Assembly (NCBI GenBank): GCA_003153575.1
Contig: PLZW01000025.1
Span: 1-64,000, forward strand
DNA from: Acidimicrobiaceae bacterium
Lineage (GTDB): Bacteria > Actinomycetota > Acidimicrobiia > Acidimicrobiales > RAAP-2
Direction: 5' to 3'
Length of the DNA: 64,000 nucleotides
Part shown: in pieces, positions 8,586-15,815 of the stretch
Numbering within the stretch: the first letter of the stretch is position 1
Layout of the letters: every line of letters begins with the position of its first letter
Notes under the pieces: generated by a model
The model's input: the letters and a program-made list of their open reading frames with translations, nothing else
Told to the model about the DNA's origin: nothing
The model's database searches: none
Program-made: the position numbers and the translations under genes

Positions 8586-9495
8586 CGGCTCGGGGATGCC
8601 TCCCCGCAAGGTCCTGCGGGCACCGCAGGACCTGCCCGATGACAAGCCGGGAACGGTCGCCCCCTACGAGGTCGGCCAATTCGTGAGCGACAACCTGGAG
8701 CTCTACTACGAGATCCACGGGAGCGGTCCCCGGGTCCTCGTCTTCCTCCACGGCATCCTTATGGACGCCAACATGAACCGGCGGCTCGCCTCCGACCTGG
8801 CCGCCAAGGGCAACCGCGTGATCCTCCTCGACCTGCCCGGCCACGGGCTGTCGGCCCGCCCCCAGCGGGCGTCGTACCACCGCATGGACACCTACGCCGA
8901 CCACGTCGTCGCCCTCCTCGACCATCTGGGCATCGAGCAGGCGGTGATCGGCGGGGTCTCGCTCGGCGGGAACGTCAGCCTCCTGGTGGCAGCCCAGGCC
9001 CCCGAGCGCGTGCGCGGCCTGGTGGTCGAGATGCCGGTGCTCGAGTGGGCCCTGCCCGCCGCCGCCATCACCTTCGTGCCCATGCTGCTCGCCACCCACT
9101 TCGCCCGTCCCGTCGTCGACCGGGTGGCCAAGGTGTTCCGGGCCCTGCCGCGCACCGGCAACGGGCCGCTCGACAGCGTCATGAACATGTTCGCGGCCGA
9201 GCCCCGCGAGACGGCCGCCGTCCTGCACGGCATCCTGGCCGGGCCGATCGCCCCCACCGTGGACCAACGGGCGGCCATGGAGATCCCGGCGCTCGTCATC
9301 GGCCACAAGGTCGACCACCTGCACCCGTTCCACGATGCCCAGCAACTGGCCCGGCGGCTCCCCCAGGGCCAGCTCATCCAGGCCAGCTCGATGCTGGAGC
9401 TGCGGGTCCACCCCGAACGGCTGACCGAGGAGATCAACCGCCTCCTCGACACCGCGTGGGCGACCCCGTCCGGGCGGGCCAAGAAGGCTGGCTGA
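8557..9495 (+). CDS. alpha/beta hydrolase
   Basis: A 312-residue hydrolase from ATG 8557; an in-frame ATG also lies at 8548, and both overlap the nitrilase end. Core motifs: the oxyanion loop VLVFLHGILMDANMN, the strand VILLDLPGHGLSARP, and the nucleophile elbow AVIGGVSLGGNVSL (GxSxG). The late strand PALVIGHKVDHLHPFHDAQQLA carries the Asp/His region. This is the general esterase/haloperoxidase-like fold with no signal peptide, and the substrate cannot be inferred. Coupling to the nitrilase gene suggests the two act on related small amides or esters, but that is inference. Confidence 0.8.
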   Translation: MATTGAPRSDGSGMPPRKVLRAPQDLPDDKPGTVAPYEVGQFVSDNLELYYEIHGSGPRVLVFLHGILMDANMNRRLASDLAAKGNRVILLDLPGHGLSARPQRASYHRMDTYADHVVALLDHLGIEQAVIGGVSLGGNVSLLVAAQAPERVRGLVVEMPVLEWALPAAAITFVPMLLATHFARPVVDRVAKVFRALPRTGNGPLDSVMNMFAAEPRETAAVLHGILAGPIAPTVDQRAAMEIPALVIGHKVDHLHPFHDAQQLARRLPQGQLIQASSMLELRVHPERLTEEINRLLDTAWATPSGRAKKAG

Positions 9496-9496
9496 C

Positions 9497-9895
9497 TCAG
9501 TCATCGTGGTCGGGCCGCCGGGCCCGCTTCCGCTCCGACAGACGCCGCTTGTCGGCCAGGCGCCGTTCCTTGGCGCCCTTCGTCGGCCGGGTCGGGCGCC
9601 GTGACTTCTCGATCCGGAGGGCCGAGGCCAGGCGCTCCCGGAACCGCTCGACGGCGAGCTGACGATTGCGCAACTGCGACCGCTCGTCGTCAGCCACCAC
9701 CCGGACCTCGGCCCCGAGCTTGTCGAGCAGCCGGGACCGCTGGTAGGGGCCGAGCGACGGCGACGACGCCACGTCGAAGCGCAGCTCCACCCGCGTCGCC
9801 ACCTTGTTGGCGTTCTGCCCACCGGGCCCGCCGCTGGCGCTGAAGCGGAACTGCAGCTCCGACATCGGGATCCGCAGGGACGAGGTCACCACCAC
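9497..9895 (-). CDS. arfB: peptidyl-tRNA hydrolase ArfB-like (RF-1 domain, GGQ) ribosome-rescue factor
   Basis: A 132-residue class-I release-factor catalytic domain without codon-recognition domains. GGQ is at residues 25-27 within SASGGPGGQNANK, and the basic C-terminal tail SRRPTRPTKGAKERR and RLSERKRARRP matches the ArfB extension that enters the empty mRNA channel. Such proteins hydrolyse peptidyl-tRNA on stalled ribosomes. The frame is open far upstream. I chose the first of three consecutive GTG codons (9895) because it aligns MVVTSSLRIP with the ArfB start. It is convergent with the upstream hydrolase, ending 2 bp after it. Confidence 0.85.
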   Translation of the reverse strand: MVVTSSLRIPMSELQFRFSASGGPGGQNANKVATRVELRFDVASSPSLGPYQRSRLLDKLGAEVRVVADDERSQLRNRQLAVERFRERLASALRIEKSRRPTRPTKGAKERRLADKRRLSERKRARRPDHDD

Positions 9896-10024
9896 GACAT
9901 CAGGCCCTTCCGGCGGCGCGCCGGTGTCCGGGCTCACCGCGGGACCGACCCGGGGGCGGGAACGGTGCCAGGGCGCATGCCCCGAAGCTACTGGCGCCGG
10001 ATGCCCGCGACCTACACTCCGTCC

Positions 10025-10789
10025 ATGTCCACCGCTGCCGGGCCCGCCTCGGGCGACTCCAGATTCGACGGCCACGTCGTCCTCGTCACCGGCTCGTCGT
10101 CCGGCATCGGCGCCGCCACGGCCAGGCAGTTCGCCGCGGCCGGCGCCACCGTGGTCGTGAACTCGGCCACGTCGGTCGAGGCCGGCGCGGCCGTGGCCGC
10201 CGAACTGCCCGGTGCCACCTACGTCCAGGCCGACATCGCCGACGGGGCCGCCTGCAGCCGGATGATCGACGAGGTCGTCGCCGTCCACGGCCGGCTCGAC
10301 GCGTTGATCAACAACGCCGGCACCACGGCGGTCATCCCCCACGGCGACCTCGAGGCCGCCTCCCCCGACGTCTGGCGGCGCATCTTCGACGTCAACGTGA
10401 TCGGGACCTGGCAGCTGACGGTCGCCGCCGTCCCGCACCTGCGGGCGTCCGGTCGGGGCCAGGTCGTCAACGTCTCGTCGCTGGCGGGCACCCGTCCCGT
10501 CGGCAGCTCCATCCCCTACGCCTGCTCGAAGGCGGCGTTGTCGCACATGACCCACCTCCTGGCCAGCACGCTCGGTCCCGACGTCCGGGTCAACGCGGTG
10601 GCTCCCGGACTGGTCGACACCCCGTGGACCGAGGACTGGACCGCGGTCCGCGAGTTCGTCCAGGCCCAGGCCCCGATGCGGCGGGTCGCCACGCCCGAAG
10701 ACGTGGCCGAGATGATCCTGGCGCTGGCCCGTTCGACGTTCGTGACGGGCGAGGTCGTTCTCGTCGACGGCGGCATCAACCTCCGCTGA
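10025..10789 (+). CDS. short-chain dehydrogenase/reductase (SDR)
   Basis: A 254-residue classical SDR. The cofactor loop is VLVTGSSSGIGAATA, the structural NNAGTT follows, and the catalytic Ser / YxxxK is SSIPYACSKAALSH. The C-terminal VTGEVVLVDGG is the family end. The VNSAT stretch after the second strand, with no Asp there, suggests NADP(H) rather than NAD(H). The start at ATG 10025 sits just before the conserved core. It overlaps the convergent GNAT gene by 14 bp. The substrate is unknown. Confidence 0.87.
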   Translation: MSTAAGPASGDSRFDGHVVLVTGSSSGIGAATARQFAAAGATVVVNSATSVEAGAAVAAELPGATYVQADIADGAACSRMIDEVVAVHGRLDALINNAGTTAVIPHGDLEAASPDVWRRIFDVNVIGTWQLTVAAVPHLRASGRGQVVNVSSLAGTRPVGSSIPYACSKAALSHMTHLLASTLGPDVRVNAVAPGLVDTPWTEDWTAVREFVQAQAPMRRVATPEDVAEMILALARSTFVTGEVVLVDGGINLR

Positions 10790-11339
10790 CACGGCCGGCG
10801 GCGGCCTCCCACTCGGCCCGTCCCAAGTCCCAGACCACATGGAGGCGGGAAGGAAAGAAGGACAGCGTCCGCTCGGCGCCGGGCCGGTAGCCGAGCCGAC
10901 GGGCCACAGCCGCCGACCGGGCGTTCTCCGGCAGGATCACGCTGTGCAGGGTCTTCTCCCCGAGTTCCTCGAACCCGTACCGCACGGCCCGGGCCCCGGC
11001 CTCGGTGGCGTAGCCCGAACCCCACACGGCGGGATCGAGCATCCAGCCGACCTCGACCCCGGGCCAGTCGTCCTCCACCCGCCAGTAGAGCCCGGCCCGC
11101 CCGACAAACCGGCCTGTGGCGCGTTCCTCGAGCGCCCACTGGCCGAGCCCCCGCAGCTCCCACAGCCCCGCGAAGGCGGCCAGCGATCCCCATGCCGCTC
11201 CCCGCGAGTAGTCGTCGGGGACGTGGAGGGAGGCCCGGACCTCGTCGGTCGTCATCACCGCGAAGAACGGGTCGAGGTCCTCGGCCCGGAACGGACGCAG
11301 GGCCAGTCGTTCGGTGGTGAGCGTGGGACAGCTGGACAT
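10776..11339 (-). CDS. GNAT-family N-acetyltransferase (RimJ/RimL-like)
   Basis: A 187-residue GNAT of the Acetyltransf_3 type. It begins LTTERLALRPFRAEDLDPFF, has the beta-4/beta-5 region GVEVGWMLDPAVWGSGYATEAGARAV that forms the acetyl-CoA pyrophosphate loop, and ends with NARSAAVARRLGYRPGAERT. This branch often acetylates ribosomal-protein N-termini or small molecules. ATG 11339 was chosen because the RimJ-like LTTERL core follows directly. It is divergent from the DNA glycosylase gene with about 50 bp between starts. Confidence 0.85.
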   Translation of the reverse strand: MSSCPTLTTERLALRPFRAEDLDPFFAVMTTDEVRASLHVPDDYSRGAAWGSLAAFAGLWELRGLGQWALEERATGRFVGRAGLYWRVEDDWPGVEVGWMLDPAVWGSGYATEAGARAVRYGFEELGEKTLHSVILPENARSAAVARRLGYRPGAERTLSFFPSRLHVVWDLGRAEWEAAAGRVSGG

Positions 11340-11390
11340 GGGCCCAGTCAACCATCGGCTCCGGTCGGGAGCCACCGGTACGCTCCGCCT

Positions 11391-12170
11391 GTGCCCGACC
11401 TCGACTCCGGATCCGTCGGCGGCCCGCAGCCGCCAGTCGACAGAGGTGGACCGTGGACCTGGGACCTCAGCGGGACGCCGACCGACGCCCTGCCGCTGAC
11501 CCTCCATGTGGCCCAGCGCCGGCTAACCGTCGGGACGCTGCTGGCCTTGCGCGTGGCCGCCGCCATCGGCGCCGACCGGCTGGGTGACCTGGTGGCGGGA
11601 GCGGGGTTCATGGCTCGGAGCGGTCCGTCGGACACGCGCCGCGGCACCCTCGAGGTGGTGGCCGAACGACAGCGCACGCTGGCCGACTCCGTGGCCCCGG
11701 GCATGCGCCTGTTGGTCTGCGGCGTCAACCCGTCCCTGCACTCGGCCGACGCCGGGGTCGGCTACGCCCGGCCGGGCAACCGGTTCTGGCCGGCCGCTCT
11801 GGCCGCCGGCGTGGCCACCGTCGACCGCGATCCGGTCGCCGCGCTGGCCCGGGGCCTCGGCATGACCGACTTCGCCAAGCGGGCGACCCGCACCGCGGCG
11901 GAGGTCACCCGGGCCGAGTACGAAGCCGGGTTCGGCCGGGTCACCCGGCTGGTCGAGTGGCTCGGTCCCGGGGCGGTCTGCTTCGTCGGGCTCTCCGGTT
12001 GGAGGACGGTGGTGGACCGCCGCGCCGTGGCCGGCGTGCAGACCGACCGCATCGGGGGCCGACCGGCCTACGTGATGCCCTCCACCAGCGGTCTCAACGC
12101 CAGGACGTCACTGAACGAGCTGGCCGACCACCTGACCGCGGCGTGGGTCCTGGCCGGAACTACGGGCTGA
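11391..12170 (+). CDS. mug: mismatch-specific DNA glycosylase (Mug/TDG family) with N-terminal extension
   Basis: A 259-residue protein starting at GTG 11391. The C-terminal half has the Mug signatures: LLVCGVNPSLHSADAGVGYARPGNRFW, with the catalytic-site Asn in GVNPS, and the late DNA-contact segment PSTSGLNARTSLNELADHL. Mug proteins excise uracil or thymine from G:U and G:T mispairs. About 95 residues precede the domain, including the helical LTVGTLLALRVAAAIGADRLGDLVAG. Typical Mug is about 170 residues, so this is an extended form, though some actinobacterial homologues share it. No partner gene is coupled. Confidence 0.82.
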   Translation: MPDLDSGSVGGPQPPVDRGGPWTWDLSGTPTDALPLTLHVAQRRLTVGTLLALRVAAAIGADRLGDLVAGAGFMARSGPSDTRRGTLEVVAERQRTLADSVAPGMRLLVCGVNPSLHSADAGVGYARPGNRFWPAALAAGVATVDRDPVAALARGLGMTDFAKRATRTAAEVTRAEYEAGFGRVTRLVEWLGPGAVCFVGLSGWRTVVDRRAVAGVQTDRIGGRPAYVMPSTSGLNARTSLNELADHLTAAWVLAGTTG

Positions 12171-12209
12171 GCCGCGCCCCGGATGGACGGGTCATGTCCC
12201 GCCTGTCGA

Positions 12210-12509
12210 TCAGGGCAGTCCGGCGACCGGGGCGTAGTGATCGACCTCCGGCTGTCCGTCGAAGAACGGGCCGATGTGGGACCGCCATTCGAGGAAGGCC
12301 GGTGACTCCCGGAACCCGGTGGTGTGGTCCTCCAGGCTGTCCCACTCCACCAGCAGCAGGTAGCGGTCCGGTGACTCGACGCCACTGAGGAGCCGCAACG
12401 ACCCGAACCCGTGGGCCGCGGCGATCACCTCCCGGGCCTTGGTCATCGCCACCTCGAACTCTGCGTGGGCGTCGGGCCGGACCGTGATGAGGGCGTGCTC
12501 GAGGATCAT
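12210..12509 (-). CDS. antibiotic biosynthesis monooxygenase (ABM) domain protein
   Basis: A 99-residue single-domain ABM protein. MILEHALITVRPDAHAEFEVAMTKAREVI gives the first strand and helix, and YLLLVEWDSLEDHTTGFRESPAFLEWRSHIGPFF is the conserved second half with its W and E positions. The fold is a dimeric alpha+beta barrel used in quinone monooxygenases and heme-degrading enzymes, but family members are functionally diverse. No heme ligand is obvious. It is convergent with the glycosylase gene. Confidence 0.82.
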   Translation of the reverse strand: MILEHALITVRPDAHAEFEVAMTKAREVIAAAHGFGSLRLLSGVESPDRYLLLVEWDSLEDHTTGFRESPAFLEWRSHIGPFFDGQPEVDHYAPVAGLP

Positions 12510-12618
12510 GGCCCGACGTTACCGGCGTACATTCCGGGATGGAGCAGGACTCCTCCCCGCCGCCGTCCCGGTAGCGTCGGGGACGAGCACGGCACGGGAC
12601 ACGAGTGGAGGAGCGGCC

Positions 12619-13278
12619 ATGTTGATCGAGATCTGGTCCGACGTGGTCTGCCCCTGGTGCTACGTCGGCAAGCGGAACCTCGAGGCCGCCCTCACCGCGT
12701 TCGCCCATGCCGACGACGTGACCATCGAGTGGCGGAGCTACGAGCTCGACCCCACCACCCCGGCCCGGGTGGAGCTGTCCATGGACGAGGTCCTGGAGCG
12801 CAAGTACGGCATGACGAGCGAGCAGGCATCGAAGGCCAACCTCCGGATGACCGAGCTGGCCGCCACGGTGGGGCTGGAGTACCACCTCGACCGGGTCCAG
12901 ATCGGGAACACCTTCGACGCCCACCGCCTCATCCACCTGGCTGCCGATGAAGGACGGGCCGACGAGATGAAGGAGCGCCTACTGCGGGCCTACTTCACCG
13001 AGGGACGGGCGATCTCGGACCCCACTACCTTGACCGCACTGGCCGTCGAGGTCGGGCTCGACCGGGGTCGGGTGGCCGACGTGCTGAAAGGCGACGACTA
13101 CGGCGCCGACGTGCGGGCCGACGAGGACCGGGCCATGGAGCTCGGATCGACCGGTGTGCCGTTCTTCGTATTCGACGAGCGTCTCGGCGTGCCCGGCGCC
13201 CAACCGCCTGACGTGCTCCTCCGCCTGCTGGAGCGGGCATGGGACACCTCCGCGGAGGCGGCCGGCGGGACCGCCTGA
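12619..13278 (+). CDS. DsbA-family oxidoreductase, FrnE-like
   Basis: A 219-residue thioredoxin-fold protein with CPWC at residues 11-14 (SDVVCPWCYVGKRNLEAAL). The large helical insertion includes NTFDAHRLIHLAADEGRADEMKERLLRAYFTEGR, the hallmark of FrnE-type cytoplasmic DsbA proteins. The cis-Pro region is GSTGVPFFVFDE. No signal peptide is present, so it acts in the cytoplasm as a thiol-disulfide oxidoreductase; relatives are linked to polyketide biosynthesis and oxidative stress. The ATG 12619 start has a GGAGGAG ribosome site 6 bp upstream. Confidence 0.9.
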   Translation: MLIEIWSDVVCPWCYVGKRNLEAALTAFAHADDVTIEWRSYELDPTTPARVELSMDEVLERKYGMTSEQASKANLRMTELAATVGLEYHLDRVQIGNTFDAHRLIHLAADEGRADEMKERLLRAYFTEGRAISDPTTLTALAVEVGLDRGRVADVLKGDDYGADVRADEDRAMELGSTGVPFFVFDERLGVPGAQPPDVLLRLLERAWDTSAEAAGGTA

Positions 13279-13282
13279 CCGG

Positions 13283-13301
13283 GGCGCCTGATCAGGGCGC
13301 C
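13283..13301. terminator. GC-rich hairpin after the FrnE-like gene, possible terminator
   Basis: GGCGCCTGATCAGGGCGCC folds into a stem of nine pairs with one bulged G, starting 5 bp after the FrnE-like stop. A T-run is absent. It separates that gene from the nickel/cobalt permease starting at 13364. Confidence 0.35.
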
Positions 13302-13363
13302 GGCTGGACCCCACCGCTAAGCCATCCTTATTGCTTGTGGTTCGCAGTTGCTCTACCCTGGCG

Positions 13364-14545
13364 ATGATGACCCTTGACCGGAGGAGCGGCACGGGCGGCA
13401 CCGCCACCGCTGTCGGGCAGTCGTTCAGCCCGTCCCGACTGGCCCGTCTGCGCAACGGGCTGACCCGGGGCGAATGGTGGCGCGTCGGCGCCATGGCCTT
13501 CGTGGTCGTGGCGCTCAACGTCATCGGCTGGGGACTGCTGTGGCTGGCCGCCGGCCGCCACTACCACGTGTCCAAGACCGGCCTCTTCGGCTTCGGCACC
13601 GGCGTCCTCGCCTACACCCTGGGCATGCGCCACGCCTTCGACGCCGACCACATCGCGGCCATCGACAACACCACCCGGAAGCTGGTGAACGACGGCAAGC
13701 GCCCGGTCAGCGTCGGATTCTTCTTCTCACTCGGACACTCGTCGGTGGTCTTCGCCCTGGCCGTGGCCCTCAACTTCGGCATCCGGGCGCTCGACACTCA
13801 GGTGGCCGACGGTGGATCGGGCCTCCACCGGGCCACCGACCTGATCGGCACCTCGGTGTCCGGCACCTTCCTCTACCTGATCGCGTTGTTGAATCTGGTC
13901 GTGCTGGTCGGGATCGTCAAGGTCTACCGGGCGATGCGCTCGGGGCAGTACGACGATGCCGAGCTCGAACGCCAGCTCGACAACCGGGGGCTCATGAACC
14001 GACTGTTCGGCGGGTACGGCGACCGCATCGACAGCCCCTGGAAGATGTACCCGGTCGGCGTCCTCTTCGGGCTCGGCTTCGACACCGCCACCGAGGTGGC
14101 CCTCCTCGTACTGGCCGGCACGGCGGTCGCCGGCGGGCTGCCCTTCTGGGCGATTCTGTCGCTGCCGATCCTGTTCGCCGCCGGCATGAGCCTGTTCGAC
14201 ACCATCGACGGTTGCTTCATGAACTTCGCCTACGACTGGGCCTTCGCCAAGCCGGTCCGCAAGGTCTTCTACAACCTGACCATCACCGGGCTCTCGGTGT
14301 TCGTGGCGTTCTTCATCGGCACCATCGAACTGCTGGGACTGCTCGCCACCGAGCTGAACCTGCGCGACCCCTTCTTCGCCTTCTTCGCCCACTTCAACAT
14401 CAACACCGCGGGGTTCGTCATCGTCGGCGCCTTCGTGGCCACCTGGGTCATAGCTGCCATCTACTGGCATCTGGGCGACGTGGAGGCCAAGTGGGACTCG
14501 GCGATGGTGGCGACCGAGCCGGTCGACATCGCCGAAGCGGCCTGA
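13364..14545 (+). CDS. HoxN/NixA-type nickel/cobalt transporter (NiCoT)
   Basis: A 393-residue membrane permease. The NiCoT signature RHAFDADHIAAIDNTTRK (HX4DH, helix II) is complete, the helix-III motif FFFSLGHSSVVF follows, and LGFDTATEVALLVL and LFAAGMSLFDTIDGCFM give the other two signature blocks. Eight hydrophobic segments are visible. NiCoTs import Ni2+ or Co2+ at high affinity for enzymes such as urease, Ni-SOD, hydrogenase or Ni-dependent hydrolases. ATG 13364 is preferred over TTG 13331 because the extra residues look non-coding. No Ni enzyme maturation genes are adjacent, so its client is unknown. Confidence 0.92.
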   Translation: MMTLDRRSGTGGTATAVGQSFSPSRLARLRNGLTRGEWWRVGAMAFVVVALNVIGWGLLWLAAGRHYHVSKTGLFGFGTGVLAYTLGMRHAFDADHIAAIDNTTRKLVNDGKRPVSVGFFFSLGHSSVVFALAVALNFGIRALDTQVADGGSGLHRATDLIGTSVSGTFLYLIALLNLVVLVGIVKVYRAMRSGQYDDAELERQLDNRGLMNRLFGGYGDRIDSPWKMYPVGVLFGLGFDTATEVALLVLAGTAVAGGLPFWAILSLPILFAAGMSLFDTIDGCFMNFAYDWAFAKPVRKVFYNLTITGLSVFVAFFIGTIELLGLLATELNLRDPFFAFFAHFNINTAGFVIVGAFVATWVIAAIYWHLGDVEAKWDSAMVATEPVDIAEAA

Positions 14546-14581
14546 CGGTCCGTCGCCGCCCGGCGGGACCGACAGGGGCGA

Positions 14582-15481
14582 CTACAGGGTGGCGAGGGCC
14601 GGCGCCATGGCCCGCCACTCGTCGATCGGCACCTCGCCGAGGTCGGCGCCGAGCACCTGGAGCACGACGTGGTCGGCACCGGCATCGAGGTGCTCGACCA
14701 CCCTGTCCACCGCGGCTCCCTCGTCGCCTTGGACCACCAGGGCGTCGGCCAGTCGGTCCGAGCCGCCCCTGACGAGGTCCTCGTCGTGGAAGCCCTGACG
14801 GAGCCAGCTGTTCCGGTAGTTGGGCAGCCCGGAGTAGATGTCCAGGTGCGCGTGGGCCCGGCGCCGTCCCTCGGCGCGGTCCTGGCCGAGCACGACCGCC
14901 TGCTCGACCACCAGCAACGGGCCGGGGCCCAGGGTCTGGCGGGCCGAGGCGGTATGGGCCGGGGTGACCAGGTACGGGTGGGCACCGGCCACCCGGTCCC
15001 GGGCCAGTCCCAGCATCCTCGGGCCGAGGGCGGCCAGGACGATCGGCGGCAGCACGGCGTCGGGCCCGAAGTAGGGGGCCTGCTCCAGACGGTCGAGGTA
15101 GGTGGTCATGGCGCCGACCGGGGGGAGGTAGGTCTCCAAACGGTCCCGCTCGACGTTCGGCTTGTGGCTGACCCCGATCCCGAGGACGAACCGGCCCGGG
15201 GCGAGCGCCTCGACGAGTCGGGCGGCGCCGTTGGTGGCCATGGCACCCCGTGCGTAGATGTTGGCGATGCCGGTCCCGACCACCATCCGGCCGGTGGAGG
15301 CCAGATAGGCCTGGGCGGCGGTCATCGCCTCCCGGCCGAACGCCTCGGGGAGCCACAGCGACCCGTAGCCCAGCCCCTCGATCTCGGCCGCCACCTCCTG
15401 GGCCCGGGGTCCGGGCAGGGCGTCCAACGCGGCCGTCCACAGGCCGGTGCGGCTGGATCGGAGGGCGTCGACGGCGGTCAC
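14582..15481 (-). CDS. luciferase-like (LLM) oxidoreductase, probably F420-dependent
   Basis: A 299-residue TIM-barrel LLM protein. GLWTAALDALPGPRAQEVAAEIEGLGYGSLWLPEAFGREA is the N-terminal barrel start of the TIGR03620-like actinobacterial group, with VVGTGIANIYARGAMATNGAA and RFVLGIGVSHKP forming the cofactor pocket. These enzymes usually use coenzyme F420 for hydride transfer to varied substrates. Cofactor assignment is from subfamily resemblance, not from a proven motif. It is convergent with the NiCoT gene, 36 bp apart, and divergent from the small zinc-ribbon gene. Confidence 0.83.
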   Translation of the reverse strand: MTAVDALRSSRTGLWTAALDALPGPRAQEVAAEIEGLGYGSLWLPEAFGREAMTAAQAYLASTGRMVVGTGIANIYARGAMATNGAARLVEALAPGRFVLGIGVSHKPNVERDRLETYLPPVGAMTTYLDRLEQAPYFGPDAVLPPIVLAALGPRMLGLARDRVAGAHPYLVTPAHTASARQTLGPGPLLVVEQAVVLGQDRAEGRRRAHAHLDIYSGLPNYRNSWLRQGFHDEDLVRGGSDRLADALVVQGDEGAAVDRVVEHLDAGADHVVLQVLGADLGEVPIDEWRAMAPALATL

Positions 15482-15635
15482 GGCTCCACCCTAGGTGTGG
15501 TCGCCGCCGCCCGGATGGTGGCCCTCGTCGGCCGCCGGACTTCGGCTGGCGCGGTCCCGGCGGTCGTTCTAGGGTTCGGACGGAATCAGCCGTCCCGACG
15601 GGCAGGGCGACGATCGTACGAGTGGAGGTTGTGCG

Positions 15636-15803
15636 GTGAAGGCAGTGCGCAGCGACCCGTCGTGTCCGGCGTGCCGTTCAGCGGACGTCCCGAAGCTGAT
15701 TGTCCGGGGCACCGGGAAGGGCAGCCACGGGACGAGCCTGCAGTGCCGTCGCTGCGGGCACGAGTGGAGCGACGAGCAGGCCCGGAGCAGCCGGGCGTCC
15801 TGA
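15636..15803 (+). CDS. 55-residue zinc-ribbon protein
   Basis: A short gene from GTG 15636 with a GTGGAGG ribosome site about 8 bp upstream. The product has two CxxC knuckles, SCPACRSADVPKL at residues 9-21 and LQCRRCGHEWSD at residues 35-46, the spacing of a zinc ribbon. The central KLIVRGTGKGSHGTS would be the beta hairpin. Such ribbons bind nucleic acid or act as small structural factors; nothing more specific can be said. It stands alone between the divergent LLM gene and the convergent thiolase-like gene (12 bp to the latter's stop). Confidence 0.65.
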   Translation: MKAVRSDPSCPACRSADVPKLIVRGTGKGSHGTSLQCRRCGHEWSDEQARSSRAS

Positions 15804-15815
15804 GCCCGTCGCCGG

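Noticed and set aside
10839-11390. N-terminal extension of the Mug-type glycosylase frame
   Set aside because: It is antisense to the GNAT gene and has no family resemblance; GTG 11391 gives a sensible start.
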